The notes: generated by a model not told the origin, from the sequence alone. Counted from the first letter of the stretch, positions 1 to 6,206 are shown. The stretch is DNA of 6,206 nucleotides from Magnetococcales bacterium (GCA_015232865.1 JADFYU010000083.1:1-6206); one strand, 5' to 3'. Numbers and translations: made by a program.

Positions 1-136
1 CAATCCTACAGATTTTGAGTGTGACCATTTTTGAGAGAACGTCATTAATTCAAATGGTTACGGGTGATGATAACAGTTTAAGGGATTTGCCTCTTTCTAA
101 CCAGTTGAAATTGTTCGATTAAACGTTGGGACACTA
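1..136 (+). mobile_element. Right end of an IS4-family-like insertion sequence (partial, runs off the left edge)
   Basis: The segment holds the last codons of a transposase (3-122) and about 14 bases of non-coding DNA after its stop codon, which is how the right end of a compact IS is laid out. The bases at 123-139, acgttgggacactaatg, are my candidate for the terminal inverted repeat. The exact outer end cannot be fixed, because the left end and the target duplication lie outside the window. What follows is the middle of a PAS domain, so the element appears to sit inside a former kinase gene. Family assignment rests on the transposase tail alone. The boundary is uncertain by several bases. 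Confidence 0.6.
3..122 (+). CDS. C-terminal tail of an IS4-family DDE transposase (5' partial)
   Basis: An open frame enters from the left edge and ends at TAA 120-122, giving 39 residues. It begins ILQILSVTIFERTSLIQ and ends NQLKLFD. From memory, this matches the C-terminal end of IS4-group transposases whose N-terminus carries a DUF4372-type domain; these commonly finish with an 'LQILS-T-FEK-P' stretch, a short variable acidic linker and 'NQL-LFD'. The catalytic DDE core lies upstream, outside the window, so activity cannot be judged. The frame differs from that of the kinase that follows, whose frame has its own stop at 98-100, so this is not the kinase's missing N-terminus. The hit is short and made by pattern recognition, without a database search. 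Confidence 0.65.
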   Translation: MLQILSVTIFERTSLIQMVTGDDNSLRDLPLSNQLKLFD

Positions 137-2458
137 ATGATATCCAATAAAACCGATGTCTATGAGGCTGAGTATCGATTCAGGGGAGGAAATGATGAAT
201 GGATCTGGGTTCGGAGCAAGGGAAAAATAACGGAACGAGATATCACGGGAAAACCGATTCAGATGGTGGGTACTCAATCTGACATTACCCTAATCAAACA
301 GTGGGTAAAATCACTGGAAAGCACCAATAATAAATTGAAGGAGAGTGAGGAGAATTACCGGAGTCTTGTTGGGAATGTGCCGGGTGTTGTCTATCGCTGC
401 TCTTTTGATTCAGACTGGACCATGCACTTTATCAGCAACGCCATTGTTGAACTGTCTGGGTATCCGGCTGAGGATTTTATTCAGAATCAAACTCGAAGCT
501 TTGCCAGTATTATTTATCCCGAAGACACTGCTATGGTGGATCAAATAATTCAGAAGGCTGTTCTGGTTAAAGAGGCTTATGAGATTGAATATAGAATTAT
601 TCACTCTGATGGAAAAATCCGTTGGATTTATGAACGGGGATACGGAACCCAATATCGAGACGGCAAACCAAAATGGCTAGATGGAATTATTGTCGATATT
701 TCAGAACGTCGACAAGCTGAGTCTGCCACAAAATCTGCCTATCAAACACAGAAGGTTATCAGTGATCTTCTGCAAATTTCTCTAAAACCGCTTCCACTCG
801 TAGAGCAGTTGCAACATGCTCTAAGTCTGATCCTTCCACTCAACAGTTCAATGGATCAATCAAGTGGAGCCATTTTTCTCCTGGATCCAGAGAACAATGA
901 GTTGATTCTGTCAGCTCAAGAGGGGTTGGAGAAGGGTCTTCTCAAGCACTGTGCAACGGTTCCTGCCGGACGATGTCTGTGTGGCCAAGCCTTGGCTACG
1001 AATACGGTTGTATTTGCTGACCGATTGGATTTCAGGCATGAAACCCGCTGTGAAATGATGCGTGATCATGGACATTACTGTGTTCCAATTCATTCCGATG
1101 ACCAAATTCTTGGTGTTCTCTGCTTATATCTTGAAGCCGGAACAGTGCGCAATGAACTGGATATCTCCACTCTGGTCACCATAACCAGTACATTGGCGGG
1201 TATTATTCAGCGAAATAGATTGGATGAGAGCTTAAAGCAGGCAAGAATTACGGCTGAAGAGGCTACTCAGGCCAAAAGCGAATTTTTGGCAGCCATGAGC
1301 CACGATATTCGGACGCCGATGAATGCTATTTTAGGTATGGGAGAGGTTCTTAAAGAGAGCCCTCTGGATTCTAATCAAAAGAGTGCCTTGAGGGTATTAA
1401 CTCATGCTGGTGAGAATCTTCTCTCCTTGATAAACGATATTTTGGATCTTTCGAAAATTGAAGCAGGTCAACTACACCTAGAACAGACATCCTTTGATTT
1501 TCATGAGTTGATCGATGGAGTCCAGCAGATTTTTCTTCAAACAGCCAAATCCAAAGGGTTGGATTTGGAACTGAATATTACCAATAATTGCCAACAGTGG
1601 GTTCTGGGTGATCCACAACGGCTGCGACAGGTACTCATCAACCTTCTTGGTAATGCCATTAAATTTACTACTGTAGGAAAAGTGTCTCTCCTGGTCGAAT
1701 CGCAATCGAATGAGACCGTTCGAATTTCCGTGACTGATACCGGTATTGGTATTTCAGCACAACAGTTGGAACATATTTTTGATCCGTTCAGACAGGCAGA
1801 GGAAACCACTTCACGACGATTTGGTGGAACAGGCCTTGGTCTCTCAATTTGTAGCAGATTGCTCAAAGCTATGGGTGGTGAGATCAAAGTTTCAAGCACA
1901 ACAGGAAAAGGCAGCACCTTTTCTTTTGATATTCACCTTCCTGAATCAGATAAGCCACAGATACGGGAGCGCCTATCCAGGCCTGTTGGGGAGGAGGTGA
2001 ATGTTGAACGTAGAAAACTCAATCTTGGAGTATCCAAGAGGATATTGCTGGTCGATGATGCAGAAGATAACCGAATGGTGATCTCGGCTTTTTTAAGAGA
2101 TACCACCTGTCTGATTATAGAAGCAGTCAATGGTGAAGAGGCGGTTAAAGCATACAAAGCTCAGGATATTGACCTCATTTTAATGGATGTTCAAATGCCA
2201 GTCATGGGCGGAATAGAGGCGACAACGAAGATTCGGTCTTGGGAAAAGGAGCAGGGACGTTCTTCAACTCCAATTGTGGCTCTAACGGCTAATGCCATGC
2301 GAGAAGATATTGAAAAGACCAAAGAAGCCGGATGTAATTTGCATCTGTCCAAACCGATTAGAAAAATGCGATTGTTGGAAATAATCAATGATATTGATTC
2401 GATAAGGGGATCACTCTCCACAGTCTCAGATATGGCTAATAATACAAGCAATAATTAA
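137..2458 (+). CDS. Hybrid sensor histidine kinase (PAC-PAS-GAF-HisKA-HATPase-REC), probably 5'-truncated by an IS
   Basis: A 773-residue cytoplasmic kinase with no membrane segment. In order: the back half of a PAS domain (PAC part, about 7-56), a short coiled linker, a full PAS/PAC (about 70-195), a GAF domain (about 205-356), a helical linker, HisKA with the H-box SHDIRTPMN (phosphorylated His389), HATPase_c with N-box (N502, N506), G1 DTGIGIS (534-540), F-box (548-553) and G2 GGTGLGLS (563-570), then a receiver domain (about 633-755) with acid pair D640/D641, phospho-acceptor D684, T717 and K739. It should autophosphorylate His389 and pass phosphate to D684. No Hpt domain follows, so a separate Hpt protein and response regulator would be needed. 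ATG 137 is the first start after an in-frame stop at 98-100, with only a weak GGGA (128-131) before it. The first PAS lacks about 50 residues, and an IS end lies directly upstream, so this is probably a disrupted gene whose remaining frame is fully open. Expression is uncertain. Confidence 0.9.
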   Translation: MISNKTDVYEAEYRFRGGNDEWIWVRSKGKITERDITGKPIQMVGTQSDITLIKQWVKSLESTNNKLKESEENYRSLVGNVPGVVYRCSFDSDWTMHFISNAIVELSGYPAEDFIQNQTRSFASIIYPEDTAMVDQIIQKAVLVKEAYEIEYRIIHSDGKIRWIYERGYGTQYRDGKPKWLDGIIVDISERRQAESATKSAYQTQKVISDLLQISLKPLPLVEQLQHALSLILPLNSSMDQSSGAIFLLDPENNELILSAQEGLEKGLLKHCATVPAGRCLCGQALATNTVVFADRLDFRHETRCEMMRDHGHYCVPIHSDDQILGVLCLYLEAGTVRNELDISTLVTITSTLAGIIQRNRLDESLKQARITAEEATQAKSEFLAAMSHDIRTPMNAILGMGEVLKESPLDSNQKSALRVLTHAGENLLSLINDILDLSKIEAGQLHLEQTSFDFHELIDGVQQIFLQTAKSKGLDLELNITNNCQQWVLGDPQRLRQVLINLLGNAIKFTTVGKVSLLVESQSNETVRISVTDTGIGISAQQLEHIFDPFRQAEETTSRRFGGTGLGLSICSRLLKAMGGEIKVSSTTGKGSTFSFDIHLPESDKPQIRERLSRPVGEEVNVERRKLNLGVSKRILLVDDAEDNRMVISAFLRDTTCLIIEAVNGEEAVKAYKAQDIDLILMDVQMPVMGGIEATTKIRSWEKEQGRSSTPIVALTANAMREDIEKTKEAGCNLHLSKPIRKMRLLEIINDIDSIRGSLSTVSDMANNTSNN

Positions 2459-2559
2459 TAGCATAAACCTGTTAAAGAATGATCTGAAAGAGGCTGGAAA
2501 GCTGGTTGCTGTTGAATTAGAGATAATTCTCAATGGCAAATAGAAAGATCGTACATAGA

Positions 2560-4704
2560 TCAAATTATTTGCTCCACCTGGCCGGTTCGTAAACTTTTCT
2601 CTGCCTGAAATGTCGCCAAAGTAACGGACCGGATTTGCTCAAACGTTTGGCTGGGTTGGGTCAGGCCGCAGATTTCATCGGTAAACTGCTTCATCTCCTG
2701 GGAGAACCCCTTGTCCTGTGTGCCACTTGTGAATTGGGTCCGTTTTCCATTTTTGAAATATTCACTGCGGACAAAATCGTGTATCACCAGGGAACGACCA
2801 TTGCCCATCGCTTCAAAACGCTCCTTATCCATGGATTGATCACCGTTTACGGCGTAGAGAACGGTCCCCACAGAGCCATCGCCGAATTGTATGGTGAGAA
2901 TGCTCTGCTCCTTGCTTCCCACTCGATTGGCAGAAATTTGGCTGGGAGGGGCGCCACAGACATATTGCATGAAATCGATAAAGTGGCAGGTCTCGCCGAT
3001 AATGCGACCTCCGCCTACTTCCGGGTCCAAAATCCAATGGGTAGGGGGGAGGGGAGAGGCATTGACCCGAAAGGACATGATCAGTGGTTGACGGTTTTCA
3101 GCAAAAAAGGTCTTGGCCTGCTCGGCATGTTTGGAATATCGGCGGTTGAACCCGACAAACAGGCCCAGGCCGCGAGCTGCAAAGCTTGGGTAGGCTTCGG
3201 TGATGGCCTCCAACTCTTGAAGGTTCAGACAGAGTGGTTTTTCCACAAAGAGATGTTTGCCGGCCTGCATGGCCTCCAACACCCGTTGACCATGGATTTT
3301 ATGGCGAGAGCCGATTAACACCGCCTGGACCTGCTCGGAGTCAAATATCTCTTGGGGGTTTGTCGTGCAAAAATCGGCATTGATCTTGTCAGCCAGTGTT
3401 CGGGCTTTAATGCCAGACCGACCACAGACGGAAACAAGTTGGATATGGGGATGTTTTTTAAACGACGACAATAGCCGATCTTGAACATGATTCCCGGCAT
3501 CAATCAGCGCCAGCCCCATTTTCCCCTGGTTTTTTGGTGGAGAGGTCAGCTCAACACGATCTGTTTTACGAGTGTCCTCTTGAGGTTGGTCTGGGTAGGA
3601 GAGCAGAACCGCCAGGGTAAACATTTTGCCAGCCAGAATCATCTCATAGGCTTTTTCCGCCTCGGAAATCTCATAACTGTGGGTGATCAGTCGGCTCACA
3701 TCAATGCGTTTGGCGGCAATCAGGTCGAGAAATGCCGCCATGTTGCGCCGTTCGGTCCAGCGGACATAGCCGTAAGGATAGTCCCGACCTTTCTCCTCAT
3801 ACTCAGGGTCATAGCGACCGGGTCCATAGGAGGTGGATAGTCTGAGATCCAGCTCCTTGGCATAAAAAATATCTCTGGGTAGATCCATCCCAACCAGACC
3901 AACCACGACGACCCGGCCTTTTTTTCGACAGATTTCAGCCGCAGATCGGATTGGGCCGTTGTCCTTGGTCGCGGCAGTGACAACGGCGGAATCGACGCCA
4001 TACCCCTCGGTCCGGCTGGCGACAATCGTTTCCAGTTTTTCTGGTGGGACGGCCTCTTCCACACCTGACTTCAAGGCCAACGCCCTTTTTTGTGGATCGG
4101 GATCTGAAGCGATAACCCGGCAGCCGTTGCTCATGAGCATTTGAATGGTCAATTGACCGATTAACCCCAGGCCAATTACCGCCACCCACTCTCCCAGTTG
4201 CGGTTGGGTCTGTCTGATCCCTTGCAGGGCAATCGCACCGAGGGTCACAAAGGAGGCCTCTTCAAAAGTGACCTGGTCGGGAATTCGGACACATAGATTT
4301 CCCGGCACCCAGACCTCTTCGGCATGGGAAGCATAATTTTGTCCGGCACAGGCCACCCGTTCGCCTTGGGTAAAATCATCGACACCGGAGCCGACACGCT
4401 TTACCCAACCGGCACAACTGTATCCCAGAGCGGCCGGAGAATCCAAACGGGAGAGAACCATTTTCATGGTTTCTGCCAGACCGTTTTTTTGCACATGTTT
4501 GAGAACCTTACGAACCAGATCGGGCCGTTCCTTGGCTTTCCCGGCGAGCGATTTTTGTGCGGTGGAGATGGTGCCCCGCTCGGTTCCGGGGCTGATCAGT
4601 GAAAAAGCGTTGCGAACAACAATCCCGCCCTCTGATGCTTGAGGAGAGGGGGTCTCCGTCACTTTCAAGACGCCGGTACGGTAGTTTTGCACAATCTGTT
4701 TCAT
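2560..4704 (-). CDS. Bi-domain oxidoreductase: zinc-less medium-chain dehydrogenase fused to Gfo/Idh/MocA dehydrogenase
   Basis: A 714-residue cytoplasmic protein made of two NAD(P)-dependent enzymes in one chain. Residues 1-365 are a medium-chain dehydrogenase with Rossmann motif GLGLIG (178-183) and the acidic D201 after strand 2. It lacks the usual catalytic zinc ligands (ISPGTERG where a Cys-Gly-x-Asp is common; GYSCAG in place of GHE-G-G) and the four-Cys structural zinc lobe. Residues 366-394 form a charged linker. Residues 395-714 are a Gfo/Idh/MocA-type domain with DAGNHV (402-407) in the dinucleotide-loop position, EKP (488-490), GFNRRY (518-523) and the catalytic-type ETCHFID (571-577, H574 and D577). 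Fusions of this kind are known from polysaccharide and lipopolysaccharide clusters; the substrate is not established, and a sugar or sugar-nucleotide is inferred. Start ATG 4704 has an AGAAGGAT Shine-Dalgarno (4713-4720) with 9-nt spacing. It lies 84 bp downstream of the SGNH hydrolase and converges on the kinase. It is visibly more GC-rich than both neighbours. Confidence 0.9.
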   Translation of the reverse strand: MKQIVQNYRTGVLKVTETPSPQASEGGIVVRNAFSLISPGTERGTISTAQKSLAGKAKERPDLVRKVLKHVQKNGLAETMKMVLSRLDSPAALGYSCAGWVKRVGSGVDDFTQGERVACAGQNYASHAEEVWVPGNLCVRIPDQVTFEEASFVTLGAIALQGIRQTQPQLGEWVAVIGLGLIGQLTIQMLMSNGCRVIASDPDPQKRALALKSGVEEAVPPEKLETIVASRTEGYGVDSAVVTAATKDNGPIRSAAEICRKKGRVVVVGLVGMDLPRDIFYAKELDLRLSTSYGPGRYDPEYEEKGRDYPYGYVRWTERRNMAAFLDLIAAKRIDVSRLITHSYEISEAEKAYEMILAGKMFTLAVLLSYPDQPQEDTRKTDRVELTSPPKNQGKMGLALIDAGNHVQDRLLSSFKKHPHIQLVSVCGRSGIKARTLADKINADFCTTNPQEIFDSEQVQAVLIGSRHKIHGQRVLEAMQAGKHLFVEKPLCLNLQELEAITEAYPSFAARGLGLFVGFNRRYSKHAEQAKTFFAENRQPLIMSFRVNASPLPPTHWILDPEVGGGRIIGETCHFIDFMQYVCGAPPSQISANRVGSKEQSILTIQFGDGSVGTVLYAVNGDQSMDKERFEAMGNGRSLVIHDFVRSEYFKNGKRTQFTSGTQDKGFSQEMKQFTDEICGLTQPSQTFEQIRSVTLATFQAEKSLRTGQVEQII

Positions 4705-4712
4705 TTTTTATT

Positions 4713-4720
4713 ATCCTTCT
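4713..4720 (-). promoter_or_regulatory. Ribosome binding site of the bi-domain oxidoreductase
   Basis: On the minus strand AGAAGGAT precedes ATG 4704, with 9 bases between GGA and the start codon. It supports the chosen start and independent translation after the 84-bp gap from the upstream gene. Confidence 0.75.
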
Positions 4721-4788
4721 TGACTCTTTTGCATGGACTTGGGTTTCGCCTCACAACAAAAAGAGGCTTGCCAATCCATTAACCCAGA

Positions 4789-5955
4789 TCAAAAAACGGG
4801 AACTGTATTCTCGTTTTTATTGAGCAATAACTTACTTGTATGGGCAGAAAGTTGCGAGCGTAACCAAGGCCAGGCAGCATCAGCAACCAGTTTTGCCCCT
4901 AAGGCAGAGGGGTGTCCTTCACCAGGAATGATCAGGTCTTGACTATGATAATCAGGGTTGCCGGCGACTAACGGATAAAGATCTTTAAATGGTATCTTTA
5001 AAGCGGAGAAAATACCTTCTGCATTTAAAAGAAACCCTCTCGTCACCTCATTGGAGCCATCAGAATGGAAATAACCAGTAGTCAATACCATCAAAGGTAT
5101 ACCTGCCTGGTCACACATTTTTTTCATCCGCTTAAAAAGGGATTTTCCAAGCCTTATTGTATGTTCAGAAGAGATAATATCCTGAGATCCCGGCCCTTTT
5201 TCTGGCACGTTAACCACCCCACTATTTCTTACAAGTGTAAACCTGCTCACGGTAAAAAATTTTCTAATCAATTGGACTAAGTGAGAATGGGTCAATAATG
5301 AATCAACCAAAGGTAGGCTAACCAACATTTTTTTCAGATTCATAAGGAACTCAATTTTTGGCACCCTCTCTCCCGGATTAAACTGTAGCTCATACCCTGT
5401 GCTGTGTATATTAGTGTAGAACCTCGTTTTAATACTACGTCCTATATCATCCCCATTTAAAAAAACAAGGACGGCATCTGGCTGAATTAAACTCAGATAA
5501 TGTTCCAAAAAAAGAAGTTGGCTGGCGGTTCCATGCCCACCTACACCGCCATTGAGGATTTGATGATTTGCAAACTCAGGATCTCCATCTGCAAAAGCCT
5601 GCAGCCTGTCCACATAAGTTTTATCTTCCGGAAGTAGCCAGCCAAAGGTGAAAGAGTCACCTAAAACCAATACCTTGCGTTTTTTATAATCAATCTCTCC
5701 GCCGCGAAGATGTAACTTATTGATTCGATAGTTGGCTCTTATCTTGCCAAAGGAATGAATAGTAGCATAGTTTGATCGGTTCAATATCAGACCGTCGACT
5801 GATCTTTCATGAAAACTGCCAGTTAGATCTTGTGGGGCAAACCACCTCAAGACAAACTCACTCACAAACAGAGATATACCGATAGAAACAATTAAAATAG
5901 TAATTGCCAATAGAGCTGAATTTTTTGAGGTTTTTGCTTTGCTATGATCGGCCAT
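4789..5955 (-). CDS. Membrane-anchored SGNH/GDSL-family hydrolase-like protein
   Basis: Starting at ATG 5955 the protein has 388 residues. A short basic N-terminus is followed by one hydrophobic helix (about 14-39), so the catalytic part probably faces the periplasm. The SGNH blocks are visible: GDSFTFG with nucleophile Ser101, GGVGGHGT (136-143) as the oxyanion-hole glycine block, NGDDI (167-171) as the Asn block, and GEGHPSALG (345-353) with His348. The last block normally reads Asp-Gly-His-Pro; here Asp is Glu346. The family cleaves or transfers acyl esters, and membrane-anchored members often sit in surface-polysaccharide loci. Acetyl addition or removal on a glycan is therefore an inference and the substrate is unknown. 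The frame extends upstream to a TTG at 5976, but no Shine-Dalgarno precedes it, while GGAGG (5967-5971) precedes ATG 5955. It is first of two minus-strand genes and probably co-transcribed with the oxidoreductase. It is AT-rich compared with that neighbour. Confidence 0.82.
   Translation of the reverse strand: MADHSKAKTSKNSALLAITILIVSIGISLFVSEFVLRWFAPQDLTGSFHERSVDGLILNRSNYATIHSFGKIRANYRINKLHLRGGEIDYKKRKVLVLGDSFTFGWLLPEDKTYVDRLQAFADGDPEFANHQILNGGVGGHGTASQLLFLEHYLSLIQPDAVLVFLNGDDIGRSIKTRFYTNIHSTGYELQFNPGERVPKIEFLMNLKKMLVSLPLVDSLLTHSHLVQLIRKFFTVSRFTLVRNSGVVNVPEKGPGSQDIISSEHTIRLGKSLFKRMKKMCDQAGIPLMVLTTGYFHSDGSNEVTRGFLLNAEGIFSALKIPFKDLYPLVAGNPDYHSQDLIIPGEGHPSALGAKLVADAAWPWLRSQLSAHTSKLLLNKNENTVPVF
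4792..4818. terminator. Weak hairpin with A/T flanks at the 3' end of the SGNH gene
   Basis: AAAAACGGGA (4792-4801) and TCTCGTTTTT (4809-4818) pair around a 7-base loop. Read on the plus strand all ten pairs form, one as G-U. Read on the minus strand, the direction of the SGNH gene, one A-C mismatch falls in the GC part. The T-run next to the stop codon makes it terminator-like, but the stem has few GC pairs and it probably gives at most partial termination before the downstream oxidoreductase. Confidence 0.25.
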
Positions 5956-5966
5956 TTTCCAAATAT

Positions 5967-5971
5967 CCTCC
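5967..5971 (-). promoter_or_regulatory. Ribosome binding site that decides the SGNH gene start (ATG 5955, not TTG 5976)
   Basis: GGAGG on the minus strand lies 11 bases before ATG 5955. The longer frame beginning at TTG 5976 would place this perfect Shine-Dalgarno inside the coding sequence and has no SD-like bases upstream of itself. Spacing of 11 is a little long, so the call is good but not certain. Confidence 0.7.
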
Positions 5972-5997
5972 AACAACGCTTAATTCGACAAAAAAAT

Positions 5998-6026
5998 AAT
6001 CTATCCCTCGAAGCAAAAATTGTCGG
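5998..6026 (-). promoter_or_regulatory. Candidate sigma70-type promoter upstream of the SGNH gene (proximal)
   Basis: On the minus strand CCGACA (6021-6026) and TAGATT (5998-6003) are separated by exactly 17 bases; each matches four of six consensus positions. Transcription would start near 5990, leaving a leader of about 35 bases before ATG 5955. Consensus matches this weak occur by chance in AT-rich DNA. Confidence 0.3.
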
Positions 6027-6093
6027 AATCCCATGATACTTTAACATTTCGACTCATGGATTATCTACTGATTCAGGGCTTCTCATGTCCGAA

Positions 6094-6123
6094 AGGATAG
6101 CATGTCTGGGGAAAATTTGACAG
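6094..6123 (-). promoter_or_regulatory. Candidate extended -10 promoter upstream of the SGNH gene (distal)
   Basis: On the minus strand CTGTCA (6118-6123) lies 18 bases before TATCCT (6094-6099), which is preceded by TGC, forming an extended -10 element. Both hexamers match four of six positions. The -35 abuts the palindromic region at 6123-6162, which could hold an operator. A transcript from here would have a leader of roughly 130 bases. Confidence 0.3.
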
Positions 6124-6154
6124 CCTGCTAGCGCTCATCAATTGATGGGCAGGC
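6123..6154. repeat. Nested inverted repeat: outer GCCTGC/GCAGGC arms around a perfect 12-bp palindrome
   Basis: The outer arms are GCCTGC (6123-6128) and GCAGGC (6149-6154). Inside them is CATCAATTGATG (6136-6147), a perfect palindrome. A dyad of this form may be a repressor site for the minus-strand genes, since it abuts the distal promoter candidate, or a cruciform-prone or repeat-derived element. Function is inferred only from symmetry and position. Confidence 0.5.
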
Positions 6155-6162
6155 CGAAGGCC
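6152..6162. repeat. Compact hairpin GGCC-GAA-GGCC overlapping the preceding inverted repeat
   Basis: GGCC (6152-6155) and GGCC (6159-6162) pair around a three-base loop, followed on the plus strand by seven A. The first arm shares bases 6152-6154 with the outer arm of the neighbouring repeat, so the two hairpins exclude each other. The base run is A on the plus strand, so this is not a plus-strand intrinsic terminator. Confidence 0.45.
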
Positions 6163-6174
6163 AAAAAAACAATT

Positions 6175-6206
6175 AAAAAAAAGGGGTGGGGTCTGGGGCG
6201 GTTCTC
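6175..6206 (-). terminator. Possible partial intrinsic terminator: C-rich arm plus T8, cut by the right edge
   Basis: On the plus strand eight A (6175-6182) are followed by GGGG-T-GGGG-TCT-GGGG-C-GG (6183-6201). Read on the minus strand this is a C-rich arm followed by T8, which is the second half of an intrinsic terminator for a minus-strand gene to the right. The matching G-rich arm would have to lie just past 6206. The same G-runs could alternatively fold as a G-quadruplex on the plus strand. Confidence 0.3.

Noticed and set aside
105..135. Outward promoter in the IS end driving the kinase
   Set aside because: TTGAAA at 105-110 is a fair -35, but no acceptable -10 occurs at 16-18 bases; the nearest, GACACT, is at 19 and matches only three positions.
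1537..1917. A 126-codon minus-strand open frame inside the kinase
   Set aside because: It lies opposite the conserved HATPase domain; the composition is that of an antisense shadow and no ribosome site is seen.
2459..2559. Possible terminator in the convergent gap
   Set aside because: Only very short symmetries are present (GAGA-TAAT-TCTC and a GATC pair), without a GC stem or a T-run.
2635..3318. A 227-codon plus-strand open frame opposite the oxidoreductase
   Set aside because: It is antisense to the conserved Gfo/Idh/MocA domain, has no recognisable motifs and is the usual shadow of a GC-rich gene.
3481..3840. A 119-codon plus-strand open frame opposite the oxidoreductase
   Set aside because: It is antisense to the medium-chain dehydrogenase half and its linker and has no protein-like features.
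4749..4768. Inverted repeat GCCTC/GAGGC between the two minus-strand genes
   Set aside because: A 5-bp stem with a 10-base loop and no following T-run; it is not a convincing terminator or operator.
4705..4788. Separate promoter for the bi-domain oxidoreductase
   Set aside because: TTGGCA on the minus strand resembles a -35, but nothing like a -10 follows at suitable spacing, so read-through from the SGNH gene is simpler.

Overview
The window looks like chromosomal DNA of a Gram-negative, probably proteobacterial, organism. The evidence is a large soluble hybrid sensor kinase, a two-domain oxidoreductase of the kind found in envelope or exopolysaccharide gene clusters, and a membrane-anchored SGNH hydrolase. 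A lineage near the Magnetococcales or another environmental proteobacterium is possible from the flavour of the proteins and of the G-rich intergenic DNA at the right edge, but this is a weak guess.

Layout. Positions 1-136 hold the right end of an insertion sequence: a 39-codon C-terminal tail of an IS4-like transposase that enters from outside the window, followed by its short terminal non-coding end. Immediately after it, on the same strand, is a 773-codon hybrid histidine kinase (137-2458). Its first PAS domain is missing its front half, so the insertion probably truncated a longer kinase gene. The remaining domains run PAS/PAC, GAF with a Cys/His signature, HisKA, HATPase and REC, and every phosphotransfer motif is intact. 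A 101-bp convergent gap (2459-2559) shows no convincing terminator.

The rest of the coding DNA is on the minus strand. A 388-residue SGNH/GDSL-type hydrolase with one N-terminal membrane segment (5955 down to 4789) is followed 84 bp downstream by a 714-residue fusion of a zinc-less medium-chain dehydrogenase and a Gfo/Idh/MocA oxidoreductase (4704 down to 2560). The pair suggests one edge of a surface-glycan locus: a sugar-nucleotide or glycan redox enzyme plus a periplasm-facing acyl-ester enzyme. The two genes differ clearly in base composition. Positions 5956-6206 (about 250 bp) carry no gene. They contain two candidate promoters for the minus-strand genes, a nested set of palindromes, and an A8 plus G-rich tract that may be half of an intrinsic terminator cut by the window edge.

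I see no RNA gene, CRISPR array or complete undescribed system. The best leads are the IS/kinase junction, the Cys/His-rich GAF domain, the architecture of the zinc-less fusion enzyme, and the structured right edge.
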